Below are positions 7,201-17,300 of a stretch of DNA of 64,000 nucleotides, piece after piece; the stretch's first letter is position 1, and every line of letters starts with the position of its first letter. Origin of the DNA: Methylorubrum salsuginis (GTDB taxonomy: Bacteria; Pseudomonadota; Alphaproteobacteria; Rhizobiales; Beijerinckiaceae); assembly GCF_900114375.1 (NCBI RefSeq), contig NZ_FOSV01000021.1, forward strand, positions 1 through 64,000, in the 5' to 3' direction. A model generated the notes under the pieces. The model was given only the letters and a program-made list of their open reading frames with translations, was not told the origin of the DNA and searched no databases. Both the position numbers and the translations under genes were made by a program.

Positions 7201-8571
7201 TCAGGGGCCGATGCCCAGGGACTTCAGCTTCCGGTGGAGCGCCGAGCGCTCCATGCCGATGAACTCGGCGGTGCGCGAGATGTTGCCCGAGAACCGGGCG
7301 ATCTGCGCCACGAGATATTCCCGCTCGAAGATCTCGCGGGCCTCGCGCAACGCGAGACTCATCAGCTTCTCGCCGCCCGCCCCCGTCGGCGTCGTCGGCA
7401 CCAGGGCGCCGATCTCGGTCGGCAGCATCTCGGAGGTGACCTCCTGCTCCGGGTCCGACTGGGTCAGGATCATCAGCCGCTCGACGTTGTTGCGCAGCTG
7501 GCGGATGTTGCCGGGCCAGTCGTGCGACTGGAGCACCGCCATCGCGTCCTCGGCGATGCGCCGCCGCGGCAGGCCGGTGGCGGCCGAGATCTGCTCCATG
7601 AAGAAGGTGATGAGTTCCGGCACGTCCTCGCGCCGCTCGGCGAGCGAGGGGATGCGGATCGGCACCACCGAGAGCCGGTGGAACAGGTCCTCGCGGAAGC
7701 GGCCCCCCGCGATCTCCTCCGGCAGATCGCGCGAGGACGAGGAGATGATGCGCACATCCACGTGGACCCGCGCCGTGCCGCCGACCCGCTGGAAATTCTG
7801 ATCGACGAGGACGCGCAGGATACGGCTCTGCGTCTCCTTCGGCATGTCGGCGACTTCGTCGATGTAGAGGGAGCCGCCATGGGCCTCCTCCAGAGCGCCG
7901 ACCCGCCGGACCCGGCCCTCGCCCGCCTCGACGCCGAACAGCTCGGCCTCCATCGTCTCCGGCGTGATCGTGGCCGCGTTGATGACGACGAAGGGGCCGC
8001 TGGCCCGCGCCGACGCCGCGTGCAGCGTGCGGGCCGACAGTTCCTTGCCGGCGCCGGGCGCGCCCGAGATCATCACGCGGGCATTGGTCGGCGCCACGCG
8101 CTCGATGGTTTGGCGCAGCTGGTTGACGGCGACCGATCCGCCGACGATGCGGCTCGCCTGGCCCGAGCGGACCTTGAGGTCGCGCACCTCGCGCTTGAGG
8201 CGCGAGGCCTCCAGCGCGCGCTCGGCCACGAGGATCAGCCGGTCGGCCTTGAACGGCTTCTCGATGAAGTCGTAGGCGCCGGATTTGATGGCGGCGACCG
8301 CGGTCTCGATGTTGCCGTGGCCCGAGATCATCACCACCGGCAGGTCGGGATGCCCGGTCTTGATCAGGTCGAGCACCTGCAGCCCGTCGAGGCGCGAGCC
8401 CTGGAGCCAGATGTCGAGGAAGACGAGGTGGGGCCGGCGCGATTCGATCGCGGCGAGCGCCTCATCGGAACCCGCGGCGGTGCGGGTGCGGTGGCCCTCG
8501 TCGTCGAGGATGCCGGCCACGAGGTCGCGGATGTCCGCCTCGTCGTCGACAATCAGGATATCGGCGCTCAT
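7201..8571 (-). CDS. ntrX: NtrX response regulator (NtrC-like, without GAFTGA)
   Basis: The protein has 456 residues. Domains are a receiver (1-120, phospho-acceptor Asp near 53 in FLDIWL, Lys in EKPFKADRL), an AAA+ domain (about 150-380, Walker A GAPGAGKE, Walker B-like SLYIDEVADMP) and a Fis-type helix-turn-helix (about 415-456, SRTAEFIGMERSALHRKLK). NtrX is the partner of NtrY in nitrogen, redox and envelope regulation. The GAFTGA loop that touches sigma-54 is missing: where it should be, the sequence reads VEAGEGRVRRVGAL. The protein is therefore probably not a classical sigma-54 activator. The start overlaps the ntrY stop by 4 bp (ATGA), implying translational coupling. Confidence 0.95.
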   Translation of the reverse strand: MSADILIVDDEADIRDLVAGILDDEGHRTRTAAGSDEALAAIESRRPHLVFLDIWLQGSRLDGLQVLDLIKTGHPDLPVVMISGHGNIETAVAAIKSGAYDFIEKPFKADRLILVAERALEASRLKREVRDLKVRSGQASRIVGGSVAVNQLRQTIERVAPTNARVMISGAPGAGKELSARTLHAASARASGPFVVINAATITPETMEAELFGVEAGEGRVRRVGALEEAHGGSLYIDEVADMPKETQSRILRVLVDQNFQRVGGTARVHVDVRIISSSSRDLPEEIAGGRFREDLFHRLSVVPIRIPSLAERREDVPELITFFMEQISAATGLPRRRIAEDAMAVLQSHDWPGNIRQLRNNVERLMILTQSDPEQEVTSEMLPTEIGALVPTTPTGAGGEKLMSLALREAREIFEREYLVAQIARFSGNISRTAEFIGMERSALHRKLKSLGIGP

Positions 8572-10937
8572 GGCTGCATCTCCGCGACGCGTCGCGCTTC
8601 CATGGCGCCCTCCCTGTTCTTGTCCATCGTCGTCCCGTCTCGCGGCGCGCCCGCCGGGCGGTCCCGTTCCGTTCCGGCGCCCTCGCCGACATCCCGCGGC
8701 AGCCGCATGCGGACCTGTCCGCCGCGCCCCTCGGGGTTGTCGTTGAGCTCGATCCCGCCGCCATGCTCTTCGAGCACCTTCGACACGATCGCCAGCCCGA
8801 GGCCGGTCCCGCCCTCGCGGGTCGTCATATAGGGTTCGAGGAGGCGCTGGCGCCCCTCCGCCGGAAAGCCTTTTCCATTGTCGGTGACGTCGATCACCAC
8901 GAAGGCGCCCTCGACGGTGAGCTTGAGGCTCACGCGGCCCTTGCCCCCGTCGGCGGTCAGCACCTCTTCGGGGACGGCCTGCACCGCCTCGACGGCGTTC
9001 TTGAGGATATTGGTCAACGCCTGGGAGAACAGCCGCACGTCGAAGGCCGCGACCACGCGGCCGCGCTCGTCCTCGCCCACCGTCTCGAACGGGAAGTCGA
9101 TCTCGGGATGCGCCATGCGCAGCATGAACAGGTTCTGGCGGCCGATCTCGGCGAGATCCTGCTGGGTGATGGCCGGCTTGGGCATCCGGGCGAAGGAGGA
9201 GAACTCGTCCACCATGCGCTTGATCTCGTCGACCTGGCGCACGATCGTGGCGGTGCACTGCTCGAACACCTCCTTGTCGGCGACGATGACCTTGCCGTAC
9301 TTGCGCCGGATGCGCTCGGCCGAGAGCTGGATCGGGGTCAGCGGATTCTTGATCTCGTGGGCGATGCGGCGCGCCACGTCGGCCCAGGCCGAGGTGCGCT
9401 GGGCGGTGACGAGATCGGTGATGTCGTCGAGCGTCACCACGTAGCCCCGCGCCTCGCCCTGCGCCTGCTCGCTCGTGACCCGCACCGCGATGGTGCGCTC
9501 GCGCCCTCCCCGCACCAGCTGGATCTGCTGCTGCAGCGCGCGGTGGCGCCCCTCGGCTTCCGGGAACAGGGCGGCGATCTCCGGCACCGCCTCGGTCAGC
9601 GGGCGGCCGATCAGCTCGGCGGCTGTCAGGCCTAGCGTCTTCTCCGCGCTCGGGTTGGCGATGGTGATGAGCCCGCCCGCATCGACGCCGAGCACGCCGG
9701 GCGACACGCCCGACAGCACGGCTTCCGTGAACCGGCGGCGGCGGTCGATCAGGTCGCTGGCCGCCTTCAGCCCGTCGTGCTGGCGGCGCAGCTCCTGCGT
9801 CATGGTGTTGAAGCTCTCGCCGAGATGGGCGAGGTCGCCGTCCGACTTTCTCGCAGGAACGCGGGCGTAAAAATTGCCGGCGGCGACCTCGTCGGCGGCG
9901 TTGATGAGGCGGCGGATCGGCGCCACGAACCGGTTGGCGAAGTTGAGCCCGAACCACACCGCCGAGAGCAGGGTGATCAGCGCGATCAGCACGAAGACCG
10001 AAGCGAAGGTGACCTGGATCGAGTAGCGCAGGTCATCGAAGGCGAGGTACTCGGCCGCCGCTGCGCGGGACACGCCGGGGAAGTCGATGGCGAGCTGGCT
10101 CACTTCCCGCTGCACCAGCAGCACGGCGTTGTCGTAGGCCGGCATCCGCAGCAGCGCGGCGAAGACCCGCCCCTCGTTCGGCAGCAGGCAGATCGGGTCG
10201 CTGGATTTCGCCGCATCCTCGAAGGCGGCCGCCGAGGGCAGCCGGGTCTGCTTCAGGACGTCGATATTGGCCCGCGCCACGACATCGTTGGGCCCGCGCA
10301 TGATCTTGGCGATGGGCAGGCCGAGGGCCTGGGCCCGCGTCGTCATGAACGACTCGAACCATTCGCGGTTCACGTCGAATTGCGGGCGCGCCCGGGTCAG
10401 GTCGTCGGTGAGGATGCGGATCTCGCGGGCCAGCGACTGGCACTGGTTCTCCAGATGCGCGTCGGCGATCTGAACCGACTTGAGCACCACGTCGCGGACG
10501 CGATCGGTGAAGCCGAGCGAGAGGCCACGGTCGAGGGTAACAGTGGCCACGATGGCGAGCAGGATGGTCGGCAGGATCGCGATCAGGCTGAACAGGCCGA
10601 CGATGCGGGTGTGCAGCCGCGCCACCGTCGCATGCGCCCGCCGCGCGTGCAGGAAGACGCGCGATTCCCAGGCGATGACGAAGACGAGGCACAGCACCAG
10701 GGCGACGTTGATCGCGAGCAGCGTGATGCCGGTGTTCTGCGACGGCGTGACCTTGATCAGCCCCGCCAGGATCAGGAAGGTGACGCTCGCCGAGATCAGC
10801 GCGACGACCACGACCGCGGCGCCGATCCAGCCGGGCCCCCGCGGCGGCGCGGTGAAGGGCTGCGGCGCGACCGCGCCACCCTCCGCGGACGGGGCGTCGG
10901 ACGGCGTCTCTCGGTTGCGTCGCGACAGGAACGGCAT
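8568..10937 (-). CDS. ntrY: NtrY sensor histidine kinase
   Basis: The protein has 789 residues. After a hydrophilic leader there are several membrane segments: two or three between about residues 40 and 130, and another near 300-330 (VFVLIALITLLSAVWFGL). They bracket a periplasmic sensor region. HAMP (about 330-385), PAS (about 400-510), HisKA with the phospho-accepting His in AHEIKNPLTP near 527, and HATPase_c (DNGKGF, then GGTGLGLAIV) follow. NtrY phosphorylates NtrX. The region upstream (10938-11112) separates it from zwf and contains a dispersed repeat, so the ntrYX promoter is probably immediately upstream. Confidence 0.95.
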   Translation of the reverse strand: MPFLSRRNRETPSDAPSAEGGAVAPQPFTAPPRGPGWIGAAVVVVALISASVTFLILAGLIKVTPSQNTGITLLAINVALVLCLVFVIAWESRVFLHARRAHATVARLHTRIVGLFSLIAILPTILLAIVATVTLDRGLSLGFTDRVRDVVLKSVQIADAHLENQCQSLAREIRILTDDLTRARPQFDVNREWFESFMTTRAQALGLPIAKIMRGPNDVVARANIDVLKQTRLPSAAAFEDAAKSSDPICLLPNEGRVFAALLRMPAYDNAVLLVQREVSQLAIDFPGVSRAAAAEYLAFDDLRYSIQVTFASVFVLIALITLLSAVWFGLNFANRFVAPIRRLINAADEVAAGNFYARVPARKSDGDLAHLGESFNTMTQELRRQHDGLKAASDLIDRRRRFTEAVLSGVSPGVLGVDAGGLITIANPSAEKTLGLTAAELIGRPLTEAVPEIAALFPEAEGRHRALQQQIQLVRGGRERTIAVRVTSEQAQGEARGYVVTLDDITDLVTAQRTSAWADVARRIAHEIKNPLTPIQLSAERIRRKYGKVIVADKEVFEQCTATIVRQVDEIKRMVDEFSSFARMPKPAITQQDLAEIGRQNLFMLRMAHPEIDFPFETVGEDERGRVVAAFDVRLFSQALTNILKNAVEAVQAVPEEVLTADGGKGRVSLKLTVEGAFVVIDVTDNGKGFPAEGRQRLLEPYMTTREGGTGLGLAIVSKVLEEHGGGIELNDNPEGRGGQVRMRLPRDVGEGAGTERDRPAGAPRDGTTMDKNREGAMEARRVAEMQP

Positions 10938-11027
10938 CGCTGATGCAGGGCCACGACAGTGTGGCGAAATTAATACAAGTCGGGGCCAGGAAGGGGCTTT
11001 CAGCCGCCTCGACGCCCCACCTGTTTC

Positions 11028-11091
11028 CCACCCAACCCCCTCATCCTGAGGCGCCCGCCTCGGCGGGCCTCGAAGGAGGGAGTTGGGTGGG
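11028..11091. repeat. Nested palindromic repeat between zwf and ntrY
   Basis: Outer arms CCCACCCAAC at 11028-11037 and GTTGGGTGGG at 11082-11091 are perfect complements. Inside is CTCATCCTGAGG, then CCCGCC/GGCGGG, then CCTCGAAGGAGG. The inner part resembles a repeat that I recall as common in alphaproteobacterial genomes. It lies 21 bp past the zwf stop and may act as its transcript end. Confidence 0.6.
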
Positions 11092-11112
11092 GTGAGTCGG
11101 TCGAAAAGACTT

Positions 11113-12612
11113 CTACAGCGGCAGCCACGTGTGTCCGTCGCGGGCGAGCAGATCGTCGGCCTCCTTCGGCCCTGCGCTGCCGGCCTCGTAGGGCACGACC
11201 GGCGCGTCCTTCCAGGCTTGCAGCAGCGGCTCGACCGCGGCCCAGCCCGCTTCGATCTGGTCGGCCCGCTGGAACAGCGTCGTGTCGCCCATCATGCAGT
11301 CGTAGATCAGCGTCTCGTAGCCGACCGTCGGCGACGACGCGAAGAAGTCGCCGTAGCGAAAACCGTTCTCGACCGGGGCGATGTGCATCTGCGGCCCCGG
11401 CCGCTTCACGTTGAGCGTCGTGGTCGCGCCGGGATCGGGGCTGATGCGCAGGCGCAGCACGTTGGGCGTCAACTCGGTGACGGGGGTGTCGGAGAACAGC
11501 CGGAAGGGCGGGGGCCGGAAATGCACCGCGATCTCGGTGTGGTGCTTGGCCATCCGCTTGCCGGTGCGCAGGTAGAACGGCACGCCCGCCCAGCGCCAGT
11601 TCTCGATCTGGAGCTTGAGGGCCACGAAGGTTTCGGTGCGGGAATTTTGGGCCACGTCCGGCTCGTCGCGATAGGCCTGCACGTCGCGGCCATCGACCCG
11701 GCCCGCCCGATACTGCCCGCGCACCGCGTCCTCGGGCCGGATCGGGCGCACCGCCTCGACGAGCTTGGCCTTCTCGCCGCGCACGGCTTCCGCGTCGAAG
11801 GAGTTCGGCGGCTCCATCGCCACCATGGCGAGCAGCTGGAACAGGTGGTTCGGCACCATGTCGCGCAACGCCCCGGTCGGCTCGTAGAAGCCGCCTCTCG
11901 CCTCGACGCCGATGGTCTCGGATGCCGTGATCTCGACGTGGCTGACATGCTCACGCCGCCAGACCGGCTCCAGCATGCCGTTGGCGAAGCGGATCGCCAT
12001 GATGCTCTGGACGGTCTCCTTCCCCAGGAAGTGGTCGATCCGGTAGAACTGGCTCTCCTCGCCCTGCGCCAGGATTTTTGCGTTCAGGGCTTTTGCCGAG
12101 GCGAGATCGGAGCCGAACGGCTTTTCGATCACGACCCGGCGGAAGGCGCCGTCCGCTTGCTTCAGCAGGCCGGCCTTGCCGAGGCCCTCGACCACGGGGG
12201 CGAAGAAGCGGGCGGCGACCGCGAGGTAGAACACCGCGTTGCCCTGCACCCGCTCGGCCAGAGCCCGGTAGGTCGCATCGTCCGAAAAGTCGCCCTGCAT
12301 GACGTGCAGGCGCTCGCGCACGAAGCCCCAGGCGTTTTCATCGATCTTGTCGGGGTGAAACTCGGCGGACGGGTCGTGAGTGAACGACGCCATCGTGTCG
12401 GTGAGGTCCTGGCGCCAGCCCTCGTCGGTGAGCGGGTTGTGATCGACGCCGAGGACCGAGAAGTTCGGGTCCAGCAGTCCGCCGCCCGCGAGGTTGTAGA
12501 GGGCGGGCATCAGCAGGCGCTTGGTCAGGTCGCCGCCCGCACCGAAGATCACCAGGGTGCAGGGCGGTGCCGGGGGGCTGACGGGCTTCTTCTTGTCGGT
12601 TGCGTCGGCCAT
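11113..12612 (-). CDS. zwf: Glucose-6-phosphate 1-dehydrogenase
   Basis: The protein has 499 residues and oxidises glucose 6-phosphate to 6-phosphogluconolactone with NADP+, the entry to the oxidative pentose-phosphate and Entner-Doudoroff routes. The N-terminal Rossmann motif is IFGAGGDLTKR. The active-site signature YRIDHFLGKE lies near residue 193, with the substrate-binding Lys in IEKPFG upstream of it. The length matches the family. The start ATG at 12612 follows a purine-rich stretch. It is 78 bp downstream of the efflux lipoprotein gene on the same strand and could be read through from that operon, although it is functionally unrelated to it. Confidence 0.96.
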   Translation of the reverse strand: MADATDKKKPVSPPAPPCTLVIFGAGGDLTKRLLMPALYNLAGGGLLDPNFSVLGVDHNPLTDEGWRQDLTDTMASFTHDPSAEFHPDKIDENAWGFVRERLHVMQGDFSDDATYRALAERVQGNAVFYLAVAARFFAPVVEGLGKAGLLKQADGAFRRVVIEKPFGSDLASAKALNAKILAQGEESQFYRIDHFLGKETVQSIMAIRFANGMLEPVWRREHVSHVEITASETIGVEARGGFYEPTGALRDMVPNHLFQLLAMVAMEPPNSFDAEAVRGEKAKLVEAVRPIRPEDAVRGQYRAGRVDGRDVQAYRDEPDVAQNSRTETFVALKLQIENWRWAGVPFYLRTGKRMAKHHTEIAVHFRPPPFRLFSDTPVTELTPNVLRLRISPDPGATTTLNVKRPGPQMHIAPVENGFRYGDFFASSPTVGYETLIYDCMMGDTTLFQRADQIEAGWAAVEPLLQAWKDAPVVPYEAGSAGPKEADDLLARDGHTWLPL

Positions 12613-12690
12613 GGGGCGGCTCCGTCGGGAAATGCCTCGACAACAGCCCCCGCGGAGGCGTGTTCCGGCATTGCTGCCCCGCTTCCCCCG

Positions 12691-14382
12691 CTACTCCTCG
12701 GTTCGAACCGCCTGTCCGCGATCGATCGGCAGGCGCGGGCCCTTCAGCTCCTCGCCGGTCGGCAGGGAGCGGGCGTCCCAGCCACCGCCGAGCGCGCGGA
12801 TCAGCGCGACCGCCGTGGTGAAGCGGTTGAGCCGGATCTGGAGCGCGGTGACCTCGTTGTTGATCTGGAGCGATTGGGCGGTCACCACCGTGGTGTAGTT
12901 CTGCGTGCCGGCCCGGTATTCGTTGAGGGCGATCTCGACGGCGCGGCGGGCGGAGGCGACCGCTTCGTCCTGCTTGGCCTGCTGCTGGGCGAGGATGCGC
13001 ACGCCGGCCAAACCGTTCTCGACCTCGCCGAAGGCGGTCAGCACCGTCTGGCGGTAGCTCGCCACCGCGGCCTCGTAGGCCGCGCGGGCCGATTGCAGCA
13101 CGGCGGCCCGGGCGCCGCCGTCGAAGAACACCTGCTCGCCGGCGGCCGAGATCGCCCAGACGCGGTTGGCCGCCGAGAAGATGCCGTTGCTGGCAAGCCC
13201 CGAGAATCCACCCGACGCCGAGAGCGTGACGGTGGGGTAGAAGGCCGAGACCGCGACGCCGATCTGCTCGCTCTGCGACTGCACCAGCCGCTCGGCTTGG
13301 GCGATGTCGGGCCGCCGCTCCAGCAGGTCGGAGGGGATGCCGACCGGCACGCCGGGCGGGCGCACCGGCAGCGGCGCGAAGGGCAGGTTCAGCTCGGAGG
13401 GCGGGCGCCCGGTCAGGATCGCCACCGCGTGCTCGAAGGTGGCGCGCTGGAGATCGACGGCGATCAGGCTCGCCTGGGTCGTCTGCAACTGCGTCTGCGC
13501 CGTGATGACGTCGGAGCGCGCGGCCACGCCCGCATTGTACTGGTTCTCGGCGATCGCGAGGCTCTTCTTGAAGCCCTCGACGTTTTCCTGGAGGACGCGT
13601 TTCAGCGCATCGTAATAGCGCATCTGCAGGTAGGACGTGGCGAGTTCGGCCTGCAGGCTGAGGCGCACCAGGGCGAGGTCGGCGGCCGAGGCTTGGGCCG
13701 CGGCGACATCGCTCTCGATCTGGCGGCGGATGCCGCCGAACAGGTCGAGCTCCCAGCTCGCCTGCGCCTGGAGCGAGACGGTGGTGCGCTCGGTGCCGAG
13801 CGTGCGCGAGCGGGTGATGCTCGGCGCGCCGATCACCGTGGGGAACAGGGCGGCGCGCGCCTGGGCCACCAGGGCGCGGGACTGGTCGTAGAGGGCGACC
13901 TGGGCGCGCAGGTTCTGGTTGTCGACATCGATGGCGCGGATGAGGCGGTCGAGGGTCGGGTCGTTGAACACCCGCCACCAGTCGCCGCGTTCGGAGGCGT
14001 CGCTCGGGCGGGCGACGCGCCAGCCCTTCTTGGATTGCACGTAGGCGAGGCTGTCCTCGCGCAAACCGCCCTGCTTGAAGCCGAGCGGGGTCTCGACCGA
14101 GGGGCGGGTGTAGTCGGGGCCGACGAGGCAGCCGGACGCGGGCAAGGCCACGGCAGCCGCGAGGCTCAGCCGTATAAAGATCGAGCGCGCATCCCTCCCC
14201 CCTCCGCGGGGGAGGGTGGCCCCCGAAGGGGGGCGGGAGAGGGGAGCCCGGCTTCCGGAGAAATCTCTGTCGGCCGCGGCCAAGCGGAATCGTCGCTCCC
14301 CTCTCCCGCCTGCTCCGCAGGCACCCTCCCCCGCAGAGGGGGGAGGGTTATAGTCTGCCGCGTAAGTCACAAAAACATCCAT
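12691..14382 (-). CDS. Outer-membrane efflux lipoprotein (OprM/NodT family) with repeat-encoded N-terminal extension
   Basis: This is the outer-membrane channel of the tripartite pump encoded upstream. The protein has 563 residues from the ATG at 14382, which overlaps the stop of the RND gene as TGATG. A lipoprotein signal sits at residues 68-85 (IFIRLSLAAAVALPASGC, acylated Cys 85), followed by LVGPDYTRP, a hallmark of the family. Two OEP repeats follow. Residues about 12-63, before the signal peptide, are a translation of the dispersed repeat at 14193-14349. No ATG, GTG or TTG start exists in frame between that repeat and the signal peptide. Either the signal works after a ~67-residue N-region, or translation starts at an unusual codon. 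Confidence 0.85.
   Translation of the reverse strand: MDVFVTYAADYNPPPSAGEGACGAGGRGERRFRLAAADRDFSGSRAPLSRPPSGATLPRGGGRDARSIFIRLSLAAAVALPASGCLVGPDYTRPSVETPLGFKQGGLREDSLAYVQSKKGWRVARPSDASERGDWWRVFNDPTLDRLIRAIDVDNQNLRAQVALYDQSRALVAQARAALFPTVIGAPSITRSRTLGTERTTVSLQAQASWELDLFGGIRRQIESDVAAAQASAADLALVRLSLQAELATSYLQMRYYDALKRVLQENVEGFKKSLAIAENQYNAGVAARSDVITAQTQLQTTQASLIAVDLQRATFEHAVAILTGRPPSELNLPFAPLPVRPPGVPVGIPSDLLERRPDIAQAERLVQSQSEQIGVAVSAFYPTVTLSASGGFSGLASNGIFSAANRVWAISAAGEQVFFDGGARAAVLQSARAAYEAAVASYRQTVLTAFGEVENGLAGVRILAQQQAKQDEAVASARRAVEIALNEYRAGTQNYTTVVTAQSLQINNEVTALQIRLNRFTTAVALIRALGGGWDARSLPTGEELKGPRLPIDRGQAVRTEE
14193..14349. repeat. Efflux-operon palindromic repeat, copy R1 (in coding frame)
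   Basis: The ends are mini-hairpins of the type CCCTCCCCC/GGGGGAGGG. Between them lie GGCGGGAGAGGGGAG and, in the far arm, CTCCCCTCTCCCGCC, which pair with each other. The core is GGCCGCGGCCAAGCGGAA. This copy carries no nested element. It is translated in frame at the start of the efflux lipoprotein gene. Confidence 0.85.
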
Positions 14383-17300
14383 CACTCGGCCGGCATCGCC
14401 GCCGTCCCGCCCCGGCGGCGGCGCTTCGCCCAGAGCCTCATCCGGTCGAGATACAGGTAGACGACCGGGGTCGTGTAGAGGGTCAGGATCTGGCTGACGA
14501 TCAGCCCGCCGACGATGGCCGTGCCGAGCGGGCGGCGCAGCTCCGAGCCCTCCCCGCCCGCGATGATCAGCGGCGCGGCGCCGAGCAACGCGGCCATCGT
14601 CGTCATCATGATCGGGCGGAAGCGTAGGATACAGGCCTCGAAGATCGCCTCCGCCGGCGGCAGGCCGCGGCTGCGCTCGGCGTCGAGGGCGAAGTCGATC
14701 ATCAGGATCGCGTTCTTCTTGACGATGCCGATGAGCAGGAAGACCGCGATCAGGGCGATGATGGTGAACTCGGTCCCCGTCGTCAGCAACGCCACGAGGG
14801 CGCCGATGCCCGCCGAGGGGAGCGTCGAGAGGATCGTCAGCGGGTGGACGTAGCTCTCGTAGAGGATGCCGAGCACCGCGTAGACGGCGAGCAAAGCGGC
14901 CAGGATCAGGAGCGGCTGGCGCGAGGACGATTCCTGGAAGGTCTTGGCCGTGCCGGCGAACTCGCCGTGGATCGTCTGGGGCAGTTGCAGCTCGGCCATC
15001 GTCTTCTCGATGACGGCGGTGGCATCGCCCAGGCTCTTGCCCGGTACGAGGTTGAACGAGATCGTGGTCGCGACGAACAGGCCCTGGTGGGCGACCTGTA
15101 CGGGAGCGCTGCCGGTCTCGAACCGGGCGAAGGCCGAGAGCGGCACCATCGTCTCCTTGGCGCTCGACACCGGCGCGCTCGACGAGGCGCCGCCCTTGCT
15201 CGCCGCGATGGCATTGCCGGCGGCATTGCGGGCGGAATCGGCGGCGATGCTGGACGCGTCTGGCGTTGAGCCGGACGCCGTGGAGGCCTGGACGTTGGCG
15301 GCGTCCTGCGTGGTCGGGCCGGCGACGGTGCCGGCGACCGCGTTGGTCGTGGCCGAGCCCCGCGCCTTCCCCCCGGTGGTCGAGACGTAGATCGTCTTCA
15401 ACACTTCCGGGTTCTGCAGGTATCGCGGCGCGATCTCCATCACCACGTGGTACTGGTTGAGGGGGTTGTAGATCGTCGAGACCTGACGCTGGCCGAAGGC
15501 GTCGTAGAGGGTGTTGTCGATCTGGTCGGGGGTGATGCCGTAGCGGAAGGCGGTGGGCCTGTCGATGACGAGGCGGCTTTCCAGCCCACCCTCCTGTTGA
15601 TCGGAGGTGACATCGGCAAAGATGTCGGTGCGCTTCTGCAGCGCCTGCAGGAGTTGCGGCGCGGCGGCGTAGAGTTCGGCCGCGGTGTCGCCCTGGAGCG
15701 TGTACTGGAACTGGGCGAAGCTCTGGCGCCCGCCCATCTTCAGGTCCTGGCGCGGAAACAGATAGAGCCGGGCGCCGGGCACCTGGGCGAGTTTGGGGCG
15801 CAGCCGCGCCATCACCTTCTCGATCGGCTCGCGCTGGCCCAGCGGCTTCAGGCCGACGAAGACGTTGGCCGAGTTGGTGCCGCGCCCGCCGGTGAAGCCG
15901 ACGATGCTCTCCACCGCCGGATCGGCCTGGACGATGGCGCTCGCCTGTTCGAGCTTCTGCTTCATCGCCTGGAACGAGATGCGCTGGTCGGCCTGGATGC
16001 CGCCCATGAGCTGGCCGGTGTCCTGATCGGGGAAGAAGCCCTTCGGCACGATGGTGTAGCCGTAGACGGTGAGCCCGATCGCCGCGAACACGCTGAGCGC
16101 GGTGATGCGGCGGTGATGCAGCGCGATCCGTAGCGTCCGCTCGTAGCCCCGCAGCAGCGCGTCGAAGCCGCCCTCCAGAATGCGGATGAGAAGGTTGGGG
16201 CGCTTGCCCCGGTGCGCCTCGGCCTCCGGCCGCAGCAGCAGCGCGCACATCATCGGCGTGGTGGTGAGCGACAAGACCAGCGAGACGAGGATCGCCAGCG
16301 ACAGGGTGACGGCGAATTCCTGGAACAGCCGCCCGACGATGCCGCCCATCAGCAGGATCGGCAGGAACACGGCGATGAGCGACAGGCTCATGGAGACGAC
16401 GGTGAAGCCGACCTCGCGGGCGCCGACGAGCGCCGCCTCGACCCGCGGCTTGCCCATCTCGATATGGCGCTGGATGTTCTCCAGGACGACGATGGCGTCG
16501 TCCACGACGAAGCCGGTGGCGATGATGAGCGCCATCAGGGAGAGGATGTCGAGGGAGTAGTCGAGCATCCACATCGCCGCGAAGGTGCCGACGATGGAGA
16601 TCGGCACGGCCACCGCTGGGATCAGCGTTGCCCGCCAGGAGCGCAGGAAGACGTAGGTCACGAACACCACGAGGAGGATCGCGATGATCAGCGTCTCCTC
16701 CGTGGTGGCGAGCGACGAGCGGATCGTCGCCGAGCGGTCGCCGGAGATGTTCAGGTCGATGTCGCCCGGCAGCGCCGCCCTCACCTGCGGGATCGCCGCG
16801 CGCACCCGCTCCACCGTCTCGACCACGTTCGAGCCCGGCTGCTTGTAGATGAACAGGATCACGCCCGGCTTGCCGTCGACGAGGCCGAGATTGCGCTTGT
16901 CCTCGACCGAATCGACCACCTCGCCGACATCCGAGAGCCGCACCGCCGCGCCGTTGCGGTAGGCCACGACGATGTCGCGGTAGTCGCTAGCCTGCCGGCC
17001 CTGGTCGTTGGCGTAGAGCTGGTAGCGGCGATCCCCCGCGACGATGTCGCCCTTGGGCGAGTTGGCGTTGGCCGAGGCGAGCCCCGCCCGGATGCCCTCC
17101 AGGCCGATGCCGTAGTGGAACAGGGCGGTCGGATCGAGTTCGACCCGGACGGCCGGCAGCGACGAGCCGCCGATATCGACGTTGCCGACGCCTTCGATCT
17201 GGCTCATGCGCTGCTGCACGACGGTCGCGGCCGAATCGTAGAGCTGGCCCGGCGTCAGCGTGTCGGAGGTCAGCCCCAGGATCAGGATCGGGGCGTCGGC

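Noticed and set aside
7201..9957. A 918-residue frame that would fuse ntrX to upstream sequence
   Set aside because: The upstream part is a wrong-frame reading of ntrY. ntrX starts at the ATGA overlap at 8571.
12691..16572. A 1293-residue frame joining the efflux lipoprotein to upstream sequence
   Set aside because: The part upstream of 14382 is an out-of-frame reading of mdtC. The lipoprotein starts at the TGATG overlap.
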